Positions 47,352 to 55,000 of a DNA stretch of 55,000 nucleotides are shown in pieces. Position numbers and translations under genes: made by a program. The notes beneath the pieces are model-generated. The model saw only the letters and a list, made by a program, of their open reading frames with translations. It ran no database searches and was not told where the DNA came from. The number at the start of each line of letters is the position of its first letter. The stretch's first letter is position 1. Source of the stretch: a bacterium OM1 bin76 (GTDB taxonomy: Bacteria > Actinomycetota > Acidimicrobiia > Spongiisociales > ZC4RG35); NCBI GenBank assembly GCA_002238785.1, contig MPNA01000020.1, positions 1 to 55,000 of the forward strand. The letters run 5' to 3'.

Positions 47352-50002
47352 GGATCCACCGGGTGCGGCTTCGCAACTACCGCGGCGTCGTCGACGACAC
47401 CGTGGAGTTCCCCGCCCAGGGCGTGACGATCATCGAAGGCGCCAACGAACGGGGGAAGACCTCCATACCCGAGGCCGTCGATCTGATTCTCGAGACGCTC
47501 GACTCATCCCGCGCCAAGCGGATTCGGGACGTCAAACCCGTGCACCGCGACGAGGTCCCCGACGTGGAGATCGAACTCTCCACGGGCCCCTACCGTCTGA
47601 CATTCCGGAAGCGGTGGCTGAGACGCCCCTGCAGCACCCTCGAGATCGCCGCGCCGCTCCCGGAGCAGGTCACCGGACGTCAGGCCCACGACCGGGTCAG
47701 GGAGATCCTCGACGAGACTCTCGATCACCAACTGTGGCGGGCGCTGCGAATCGAGCAGCTGAGCGGAGGCCACCGGGTGAGTGAAATGGGGGTGCCGGCG
47801 CTGAAGGTACGTTCGTTGGTCGACGCCCTGGACGTGGCGGTCGGCGGTGAGGAGACCGGTCAGGGCGAGGACAATCTGTGGAGGCGAATCTGTGAGGAGC
47901 GGCAGAGATACTGGACCGCCACGGGCCGCGTGAAGCGGGAACGCAACGACTTGAGGCGGAAGGTCGAGGACGCCACCGAAAAGGTGGATGATCTCAAACG
48001 CCAACTCCAGGCCATCGAACGGGACGCCGCCAGGGTTGCGGAACTGCGCTCGGAGGGGGCCCGGCTGTCCGCCATCCGCCGGGAATGCGATCAGAGGGTG
48101 ACGGAGTTGGAGATCCGCGATACCGAGGCGCAGCGGTTGCGCGCCGAGGTTGACCTTCTCGACAGCGTTCACCGGGAGGCCAGGGCTGACAGGGACCGCA
48201 TCGTCAGTGAGCAGGGCCGCCGCGGTGAGCGGGTGGCTGCCCGGGACGATCTGAGGTCCAGAGTGGTCGAACTGGAGGCCGAGGCGCGACGGACCGCTCC
48301 GGTGATCGAAGCTGCTATCGCTCATAACGAGGAGGCCCAAACGGCGCTCGCAGAGGCGCAGAACGCACTGCGCACCGCCGAGGAGGCCCACGGCGCGGCC
48401 CGGCGGGATCACGAGCACCATCGCTCGCTGATCGATTATGAACAGTTGCGGGAACGCTGGCAGAGGACCATCGCCGCCCAGCAGCAGCTCCGCGACGCGG
48501 AGTCCGCCCTGCAGTCGGCACGGGTGGACCAGGACCTGGTGGATCGGATCGAAGAGGCCCATCTGGGGGTGGTGCGTGCCGAGGCGGCCGTCCACAGCGC
48601 CGGGGTGCGTCTGGAAGGCAGAGCCCTGTCGGAACTCACCCTCCGGATGGATGGAGTCGCCAGGAGATTCGCCCCCGGCGAGGAGATCAGCACCACGGTG
48701 GCGCGGGAGATGGCCTTATCCGTGCCCGGGGTGGCGCGGTTGGTGGTGCGGGCCGGCTCCGAATCCAGGAACCTGGTGACCGAGTTGCACCGCGCCACCG
48801 AGGAGTACCGCAGCCTGTGCGGTGCTGCCGGGGTCTCCGATCTCTCCGAGGCGCGCCGCGCCGCAGCAGACCGGGAGGAAGCCGAGCGCCGCCGCCGGGA
48901 GGCGATCGCCGCCATCAAACGCGATCTTCGCGACCTCACTCCTGAGGTCATGCAGGTGAAGATCGAGGACATTCGCCACCGCACGGATTGCTACGCCGCC
49001 GAACGACCTTCCGATCCGCCCCTGCCGGCCACCTATGAGGAAGCCAAGCAAATCGCCACTGAGTTGCGGGATGCGCTGGCCGAACACCGGGCTCGGTACA
49101 GCAGGCGGCAGACCGACGCCGAATCGGCGGCCGGGACCCGCAAGAAGCAGGAGGTGCGCCAAGCCGTCCTAGGGGAGCAGATCAAGAACGCACGAAACGC
49201 CCTGGCGGAGGCCGACCGCCAGTTGGCGCTGGCCAGGGAGGAACGCTCCGACTCCGAACTGGGAGAAGAACTGCGGTCGGCCCAGGCCAAGGTGGATGAC
49301 GCTTCCGAAGCCCTGCTCCGGGCCGAAAAACGCCTGGGGGCCGCCGATCCCGATTCCGTCAAGATTCTCCTTGACAACGCCCGGTCCTCCAGTCGAAGGG
49401 CGGAGCAAGAACTGCAGCGTAACCAGGAAGAAGAAAGAGAACTGCGCGCCAAACTAAAACTGCGCGGCGAAGAGGGCCTGCACACCCGTCTGGGCGAGGC
49501 GGAACGCCGACTCCGGGGCAGGCAGCGGGCGCACCAGCGCCTGGAAGGACGCGCCGACGCCGCCGAGTTGCTCTATACGGCATTCGCGGCGCGACGTCAA
49601 GAGAGCCAGCAGCGCTACCACGCTCCTCTCACCGAGCGCATCGAGGAACTGGGGCGCATCGTGCACGGCCCCGATTTCAGTGTGGAGTTGGGCGATGACC
49701 TGGAGGTGGTCCGCCGCACGCTGGACGGAGTCACGCTGGATGTCGACCACCTCAGCGCCGGGGCCCGCGAGCAACTGGGACTGCTGAGCCGCCTGGCCTG
49801 CGCCGTGATTGTCAGCCCGCACGGAGGCGGCGCCCCGGTGATCATCGACGACGCGCTGGGGTGGAGCGATCCCGACCGTCTCTCTCGGATGGGCGCCGCC
49901 ATCGCGGCGGCGGGCCGACAGTGCCAGATCATCATCCTGACCTGCACTCCCGGCCGTTACGCCCATGTGGGCGACGCCAGGGTGATCAGAATGCCAGCGT
50001 GA
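47348..50002 (+). CDS. Rad50/SbcC-like ATPase without zinc hook (YhaN-like)
   Basis: 884 residues. N-terminal ATPase half: IHRVRLRNYRGVVDDTVEF and Walker A IIEGANERGKTSI (G-N-E-R-G-K-T). Long coiled coils run from about 190 to 780. The C-terminal half has signature HLSAGAREQLGLLSRLA and Walker B PVIIDDALGWSDPDRL. No CxxC zinc hook occurs in the coil centre, and the protein is shorter than SbcC (about 1000+ aa). It is coupled to the Mre11-like gene upstream. It probably tethers or senses DNA ends for that nuclease. Confidence 0.82.
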   Translation: MRIHRVRLRNYRGVVDDTVEFPAQGVTIIEGANERGKTSIPEAVDLILETLDSSRAKRIRDVKPVHRDEVPDVEIELSTGPYRLTFRKRWLRRPCSTLEIAAPLPEQVTGRQAHDRVREILDETLDHQLWRALRIEQLSGGHRVSEMGVPALKVRSLVDALDVAVGGEETGQGEDNLWRRICEERQRYWTATGRVKRERNDLRRKVEDATEKVDDLKRQLQAIERDAARVAELRSEGARLSAIRRECDQRVTELEIRDTEAQRLRAEVDLLDSVHREARADRDRIVSEQGRRGERVAARDDLRSRVVELEAEARRTAPVIEAAIAHNEEAQTALAEAQNALRTAEEAHGAARRDHEHHRSLIDYEQLRERWQRTIAAQQQLRDAESALQSARVDQDLVDRIEEAHLGVVRAEAAVHSAGVRLEGRALSELTLRMDGVARRFAPGEEISTTVAREMALSVPGVARLVVRAGSESRNLVTELHRATEEYRSLCGAAGVSDLSEARRAAADREEAERRRREAIAAIKRDLRDLTPEVMQVKIEDIRHRTDCYAAERPSDPPLPATYEEAKQIATELRDALAEHRARYSRRQTDAESAAGTRKKQEVRQAVLGEQIKNARNALAEADRQLALAREERSDSELGEELRSAQAKVDDASEALLRAEKRLGAADPDSVKILLDNARSSSRRAEQELQRNQEEERELRAKLKLRGEEGLHTRLGEAERRLRGRQRAHQRLEGRADAAELLYTAFAARRQESQQRYHAPLTERIEELGRIVHGPDFSVELGDDLEVVRRTLDGVTLDVDHLSAGAREQLGLLSRLACAVIVSPHGGGAPVIIDDALGWSDPDRLSRMGAAIAAAGRQCQIIILTCTPGRYAHVGDARVIRMPA

Positions 50003-50158
50003 CGAAGCACCCCCGGCGCTGACATGGAACCTGGTTTGCGGTCGGGTCCCTTCACATTGTCACCAGGTGAGGGGCCCCTTGGATTGAAGATCATGGATAT
50101 GGCTGACCTAACCGTCCGGTCACGCTGCAATGACGACGCCAGGTTCTAGGCGACAGTC

Positions 50159-51646
50159 ATGCTGACGGTGGGGGTGATCGGCGCCACCGGGTATGTCGGC
50201 GGGCGGTTGGTCCCTCAATTGCTGGCCGCCGGTCACCGGGTCCGCTGCCTGGCGCGCACCCCTGAAAAACTCGACCGGGTCCCCTGGCGCCGCGACGTCG
50301 AGGTGGTGAAGGCTGACGTGCTGGATCGGGCATCCCTGCAGTGGGGCTTCAAGGGATTGGGCGCCGTCTACTACCTGGTGCACGCCATGGGCCACTACCG
50401 GGACTTCGAAGAGGCGGATCGGGCCGGAGCCGAGAACGCCAAGAGCGCCGCCGCTGCGGCCGGGGTTGGTCGTGTGATATACCTGGGAGGACTGGGAGAC
50501 GACGAACCGGATTCTCTCTCGGATCATCTGGCCAGCCGCCACGAGGTGGGGCGGATCCTGGCGTCTGGCTCAGTGCCCGTCACGGAATTGCGGGCCGCGG
50601 TGGTGATCGGTTCGGGCAGCGCCTCCTTCGAGATGCTGAGACATCTGGTTGAAGTGCTTCCGGTGATGGTGTGTCCCCGTTGGGTGACAAGGACCAGGTG
50701 CCAGCCGATCGCCATCGCCGACGTGCTCCGGTATCTGGTGGCCGCCCTGGAATCAGCGGACGGGCAGGGGAGGATCATCCAGGTCGGCGGACCCGAGGTG
50801 CTCACCTACAGCCAGATGATGCAGAGGTATGCGGTGGCCGCCGGACTGCGCCGGCGCATTATTCTCCCGGTGCCCCTCCTGACTCCCCGCCTCTCTTCGC
50901 ACTGGGTCAACCTGGTGACTCCCCTTCCCATCGGGTTGGCCCGCCCTCTGGTGGACAGCCTGTGCAACGATGTCATCGTGAGAGGCTGCGGCCAACTCAT
51001 GCTGGAAGAGGGGCGCCGCGGTCCGATCTCCTTCGATGACGCCCTGGGAAGCGCCCTTTCCCACGTCAAGGATCTCGAGGTTTCCACCACTTGGATGGAC
51101 AGCGCCAAGGATGCCACTCCCGCCTCTCCCATGCCCCAGGATCCCGAGTGGGCGGGCGGCACGGTCCTCGAGGATGTGCGGACCGCAACGGCCGAGGCCC
51201 CGCCGGAGTCGGTTTTCGGTGTGCTGTCGGGCATCGGTGGGGATCGTGGGTGGTATTTCGCCGATGGAATGTGGGCGCTTCGGGGTTGGTTGGACAAGTT
51301 GATCGGAGGGGTGGGAATGCGAAGGGGAAGGCGACATCCCGATGACCTGCGGGTCGGTGATGCTCTGGACTTTTTCAGGGTGGAGGTGTATGACCCTCCC
51401 GGGTTGCTGAGGCTTCGTGCGGAGATGAAACTACCCGGCCAGGCATGGTTGGAGTGGCGGGTGTGGCGGGCGCCCGAGGACGGTGGCACGACGGTCCTCG
51501 GCCAAAGGGCCAGGTTCCATCCCCGCGGCGTTGCCGGCCGTTTGTACTGGTGGGCGTTGCTGGCGCCCCACTCATTGCTGTGGCGTCAGATGCTGAAGCG
51601 TTTGGTGCGGGCTGCCGAGATGGCGCACCGAACGCAGAACTCCTGA
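50159..51646 (+). CDS. SDR-family NAD(P)-binding protein with C-terminal DUF2867
   Basis: 495 residues. The N-terminal Rossmann domain has VGVIGATGYVGGRLVPQLLAAG, followed by LGAVYYLVHAMG and VIYLGGLGDD (an atypical extended SDR without Tyr-x3-Lys). From about 330 a DUF2867 domain shows VFGVLSGIGGDRGWYFADGMWALRGWLDKLIGG (in parts) and ends with LYWWALLAPHSLLWRQML. The arrangement matches E. coli YbjT-type proteins. The substrate is unknown. It stands alone, with 156 bp before it and 250 bp after. Confidence 0.85.
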   Translation: MLTVGVIGATGYVGGRLVPQLLAAGHRVRCLARTPEKLDRVPWRRDVEVVKADVLDRASLQWGFKGLGAVYYLVHAMGHYRDFEEADRAGAENAKSAAAAAGVGRVIYLGGLGDDEPDSLSDHLASRHEVGRILASGSVPVTELRAAVVIGSGSASFEMLRHLVEVLPVMVCPRWVTRTRCQPIAIADVLRYLVAALESADGQGRIIQVGGPEVLTYSQMMQRYAVAAGLRRRIILPVPLLTPRLSSHWVNLVTPLPIGLARPLVDSLCNDVIVRGCGQLMLEEGRRGPISFDDALGSALSHVKDLEVSTTWMDSAKDATPASPMPQDPEWAGGTVLEDVRTATAEAPPESVFGVLSGIGGDRGWYFADGMWALRGWLDKLIGGVGMRRGRRHPDDLRVGDALDFFRVEVYDPPGLLRLRAEMKLPGQAWLEWRVWRAPEDGGTTVLGQRARFHPRGVAGRLYWWALLAPHSLLWRQMLKRLVRAAEMAHRTQNS

Positions 51647-51905
51647 ACTTCCCGAACGCCCTGGGGAAAGCCGGCAGGGATGCCACCTGACGCTCCAGAC
51701 TTTCGGAGAAGCCAAAGCCTCCCGACCTTGACACGTCCGACCTGACCCGCCTCTTCCAGGGATGCTGAACCAGACCCCTGCGAAAATGGCCTTTATGGTC
51801 TCGCAGAGGACCCACCTGGATTAGGAGAGAAACCCCAGGTCAGATGCCTGTGATCCTTGAGGAATAGAATGAGTGATGACTTGCCGCGGGCCGATTGGAG
51901 CCTTG

Positions 51906-53303
51906 ATGGACTTCTTTGACGTTACAGATATGGTTGCGGGAGGCAAATCAGAGCATGTGGAGTTTAAGGCAACTACGGGCGAAAGAAAAGAAGCTGCCAG
52001 AACGCTTTCGGCGATGTTGAACGGCCGAGGCGGGTCCGTGCTGTTCGGGGTGAGCCCAAAGGAGCAAATTGTCGGGCAACAAGTGGCGACAGGACACTGC
52101 TGGACCTCACCGGGGTCTGCAAGGATTCCATTTACCCGCCCTATCCACCTTCCATAGAGCGGGTTCCGTTGCCTGGAAACGGTATCCGCGAGGTTCTTGT
52201 GGCGACCGTTCCGTCGGGGACATGAAGCCGTACGCATACAGGGGAATTACTACGTCCGGTCTGGCTCGGCCACCGTGTCGATGCCACCAGAAGTGAACTT
52301 GAGGATGGTGTTGGAACGTGCGCACTCCTTCGATAGGTGGGAGACCCGCGAGGCACAACGACTGTTGGACGACATCGATCACGACGAGGTCAAGAAATTC
52401 CACGACGCTGCCACCACTGCGGGCCGGGGCACTTTCGATCAAATGGCATCGGTAACAGACATCCTCCGATCAATGAACTTGCTGGACGACGAAGGGCGCC
52501 CGAACCGAGGAGCGGTGGCGTTGTTCGGCAGGCCCGAGTCCTTCCGCAGCGAGTACACCGTGCTCGGTTGCCATCTTGCCGCAGTTGATGGTGTCAATCT
52601 CGGTGAGAACATCCGCGACTTGCAGATCGTTGAGAACAACATCTTTGCATCCTTCGACCGGGCCGTCCGTTTCTGTGAGGATCACCTCTATCGATCACAT
52701 CGCATCAACGGGTGGCAGGCAAAGTCAGGCCTGGAGATTCCGGTTGAGGCGATACGCGAGGCTCTGGCCAACGCTTTCGCTCATCGGGATTACGCAGTGG
52801 CAGGTCGCATACATGTCCGTGTCTACTCCGACCGGGTGGAGGTGGTGTCGCCGGGGGGATTGCCGTTCGGACTCGCCCCGGCCGACCTCTTCGTGCCTCA
52901 TGGTTCCCGCCCTTGGAACCCGAACATTATGGCATGCTTTTTCAGGCGGGGAATTGTTGAACAACTCGGATCGGGCACCCTGCGAATGGTCCGCCTCTGC
53001 GCTGAGGCCGGTATCGGGCGCCCGGTGTTCACAGCCACCGGCGCGGAGGTGATATGCAGCATCCCTCGCTTCGGCTACTGGATGGCCCCTGGTGGCGGGG
53101 AAACTGTGGATATAAAGGCCACCGAGTTGAATATCTTGACAATGCTCGGGAAAAGACCTGTACAACGCGGCGAACTTGCCGAGTGGCTTGGTTACCGGGG
53201 ACCCGACATGTCGTCCATGCTGAACAAACTCCGAGAACAAGGCCTGATCCATGTGGAAGGTCACGGCCGAGGCGCCTACTGGTCGCTCGGTCCCAACACC
53301 TGA
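51906..53303 (+). pseudogene. AlbA_2/RecG-like ATP-binding regulator, broken by three frameshifts
   Basis: Start ATG 51906: FDVTDMVAGGKSEHVEFKATTG...LNGRGGSVLFGVSPKEQIVGQQ is the AlbA_2 (Schlafen-type) domain. The family continues in other frames (DRTLLDLTGVCKDSIYPPYP, then GDMKPYAYRG), then returns to the first frame at NYYVRSGSATVSMPPEV. A GHKL-like ATPase region follows (IREALANAFAHRDYAV, VEVVSPGGLPFG, FFRRGIVEQLGSGTLRM), and a C-terminal winged helix. Each shift is explained by one missing G in a G-run (near 52085, 52216-52219 and 52241-52244). It is a pseudogene or carries sequencing errors. Confidence 0.8.
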
Positions 53304-53643
53304 GCCCCCCCTAAAAGAACCCGATTAACAAACAAAAAGACAAAAACACCAGCTCAGAGCCCCCACAAAAGACACGGAATAGCCTGAACCGCACCGGATT
53401 TATCGGAGAGTGTTTTTGTGAGTTGTTTCGGTGGTGTTGGGGGGTGATGGTGGTGGTTGGCGGGGGAGGGCCCGAAGCCGGGGGTTTTCGCGAGTTAGTG
53501 ATGAGAAGCGCGACTTCGCTGGGTTCTGGGGAGTTGGTCCTGTCCCAGGGTTGGCTACATGCGAAACGGGTCTTTTTCTCAAGGCCCTTTTTCGCCTGCT
53601 TTATGGAGGTTGGTCCTTCTCGGTTAGATTCTCGGGGTTAACC
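53304..53643. other. 340-bp intergenic stretch before tyrS
   Basis: An A-rich first part and a GT-rich second part with several G-runs. I see no T-box antiterminator (TGGNACCGCG), no tRNA and no convincing gene. A frame through 53431-53643 joins tyrS, but its translation has no TyrRS resemblance. Confidence 0.5.
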
Positions 53644-54868
53644 ATGACTTCTACAGATCTGAACCTGGCCCTCCGCGGCGCCGACACAGTCCTGCCACCG
53701 GGACGTCTCGAAGAACTGTTGGAGGGAGGCCGCCCTCTTCGTGTGAAGCTGGGTCTTGATCCCACCGCTCCCATGGTCACCCTGGGGTGGGCCGTGGTAC
53801 TGCGGAAACTCCGCCATTTCCAGGAGATGGGGCACACCGCCGTCTTGATTGTGGGCGACTTCACCGCCCGGGTGGGAGATCCCAGCGGAAAAAGCGAAAC
53901 CCGGAAGCGGCTGACCGCCGCCGAGGTGCAGGCATACGCAGAGCCTCTCCTGGAACAGTTCAGGAGGGTGTTGCTTCCGGAACCGTTGGAAGTCCGCTGG
54001 AATTCGGAGTGGTTGGAGAGCCTGGACATGACCGAGATCCTGGAACTTGCGTCCACCGTGACGGTGGCTCAGATGCTGGAGCGATCTGACTTCGCCAATC
54101 GCTACTCGGACCGAACGCCCATCTCGATTCTGGAGTTTCTGTATCCACTGCTGCAGGGGTACGACTCGGTGGCGGTCAAGGCCGATGTGGAATTGGGTGG
54201 TTCCGACCAATTGTGGAACCTGATGATGGGTCGGATAATCCAGACCAGGTACGGACAGAAGCCTCAGGTTGCCCTGACCGTTCCGCTCCTGACCGGCACC
54301 GACGGCCACCATAAGATGTCGCAGTCGCTGGACAACTACATCGGAGTGACCGAACCGGCATCCGAGATGTTTGGGAAGACGATGTCGATTCCCGATCACC
54401 TGCTGGGGGAGTGGTTCCGGTTGGCGGCGGACCGCCCCGCAGAAGAGGTGGATGAGATCATCAGGGAGGTTGGAAGCGGGGCACTGCACCCTGCTGCGGC
54501 CAAGCGGCAACTCGCCAAACGGATCGTCTCCCTCTACTGGGGTCAGGACGACGCGGACGCCCCCCCCCTGGGGGGGCCGGCCGGCCGGGGCCGGGGCCAA
54601 AGCCGAGTTCGCCCGGCGGTTCAAATACCGGGAGGTCCCCCGCGATGCCCCTCCCTTTGCCCTTCCCGCCGATGATCCCGTTTATCTGCCCGGATTGCTC
54701 CGGTCCGCCAAGTTGGCGCCCTCCGCCAGCCAGGGTAGGCGTCTGATAGATGCGGGGGCGGTCCGGGTGGAGGGCCAGGCGATCAAGGCTTATGAGGTGC
54801 CGCGGGATTTGTTGGTAAAAAAGGTACTGATGGTGGGCAAGCGAAGGTCGGTATTCCTCCAAAACTGA
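53644..54868 (+). pseudogene. tyrS: Tyrosyl-tRNA synthetase, frameshifted and with altered HIGH motif
   Basis: From ATG 53644 the class I TyrRS fold is clear: VKLGLDPTAPMV, RKLRHFQEMGHTAV, VGDFTARVGDPSGKSETR, FLYPLLQGYDSVAVKADVELGGSDQ and the KMSKS loop HHKMSQSLDNYIG. Where the family has HLGH it reads TLGW, so both catalytic histidines are lost. After YWGQDDADA the frame is broken by a tract of nine C, one T and seven G (54560-54576) plus GC repeats. The remaining frame (AKAEFARRFKYREVP ... S4 domain with LIDAGAVRVEGQ) runs to 54868. It is either a decayed or specialised paralogue, or a sequencing error on an odd enzyme. Confidence 0.78.
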
Positions 54869-54869
54869 T

Positions 54870-54897
54870 TTGGACTTTCCACGGAGGGGTGTATAGC
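54870..54897 (+). promoter_or_regulatory. Candidate rRNA operon promoter
   Basis: TTGGAC (54870-54875), 16-nt spacer, TATAGC (54892-54897), directly after tyrS and upstream of an rRNA-type leader. TTTGGA with a 17-nt spacer is the alternative reading of the -35. Confidence 0.5.
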
Positions 54898-55000
54898 ATT
54901 CAAAGGCCCGATTACTTCGGGAGAACCCCTCCGGGCTTCTTGACAACTGAATAGTGTGCCAAAAGCCGGTATGCGCCGATCCAATCCCGGAGGTCTTACG
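54898..55000 (+). ncRNA. Probable 5' leader of a 16S rRNA precursor (cut by window edge)
   Basis: TTGACAACTGAATAGTGTGCC (54940-54960, split here as TTGACAACTGAA and TAGTGTGCC) closely resembles the conserved TTGAGAACTCAATAGTGTG-type element in actinobacterial rRNA leaders, which holds antitermination and processing signals. No gene start follows before the edge. The 16S gene itself would lie beyond 55000. Confidence 0.5.

Noticed and set aside
53304-53643. T-box or other riboswitch before tyrS
   Set aside because: No T-box consensus and no clear specifier loop could be found by eye.

Overview
This is a GC-rich chromosomal window from an actinobacterium. I infer the class Acidimicrobiia or a near relative. 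The lineage evidence is a WhiB1-like regulator, a DUF3107 protein, an InhA-type enoyl reductase, and two blocks with mycobacterial-type gene order: rsmI-tatD-rsmA-ispE...glmU-prs and infC-rpmI-rplT-rRNA methylase-pheS-pheT-arg. No rRNA gene body is present, so the lineage cannot be fixed more precisely from the window.

Layout. (1) 1-7.8 kb is a damaged defence island. An IS30-like transposase end abuts a UvrD-type helicase that has lost its N-terminus. On the other strand lies a Type ISP restriction-modification enzyme (nuclease, helicase, methylase and specificity region in one chain) with a 19-unit CT/AG tract and a triplicated 122-bp unit in its specificity region. It overlaps a small gene for a membrane-tailed protein. 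(2) 7.8-14.1 kb is accessory DNA: a 1.5-kb stretch with no convincing gene but two operator-like palindromes, then a tyrosine-recombinase-like gene split by a complete IS3-family element, a coupled DDE transposase, and an intact IS5-family element. (3) 14.2-25.8 kb is core: two tRNA-Ser genes, a pair of lipoprotein peptidase paralogues (one catalytically dead), DUF192, rsmI, tatD, rsmA, ispE, tRNA-Gln, glmU, prs, a YjbQ protein, a LysM protein, DUF3107 and whiB. (4) 25.9-39.4 kb: tRNA-Arg, glnA, an AhpD-like protein, an enoyl-CoA hydratase, a membrane-anchored lumazine-synthase-like protein, the infC-rpmI-rplT-rRNA methylase-pheS-pheT-argF run, mpg, a DUF6159 membrane protein and amt. (5) 39.8-51.6 kb: ddl and a MurF-like ligase with a membrane domain, an alpha/beta hydrolase, fabI/inhA, an acyl-CoA ligase, a YhaO/YhaN (Mre11/Rad50-like) pair and an SDR-DUF2867 protein. 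(6) 51.9-55 kb: an AlbA_2-type gene broken by three frameshifts, a tyrS with a frameshift and a lost HIGH motif, and what looks like the promoter and leader of an rRNA operon running off the right edge.

How the genes work together. The core blocks supply ribosome maturation and translation (rsmI, rsmA, infC, L35, L20, PheRS, rRNA methylase), precursor supply for wall and isoprenoids (glmU, ispE, prs, ddl, MurF-like) and nitrogen assimilation (amt, glnA). The most unusual items are the repeat-interrupted Type ISP enzyme, the membrane-fused lumazine synthase domain, the recombinase-like/DDE gene pair, the degenerate tyrS, and a perfect CRP-type box upstream of whiB.
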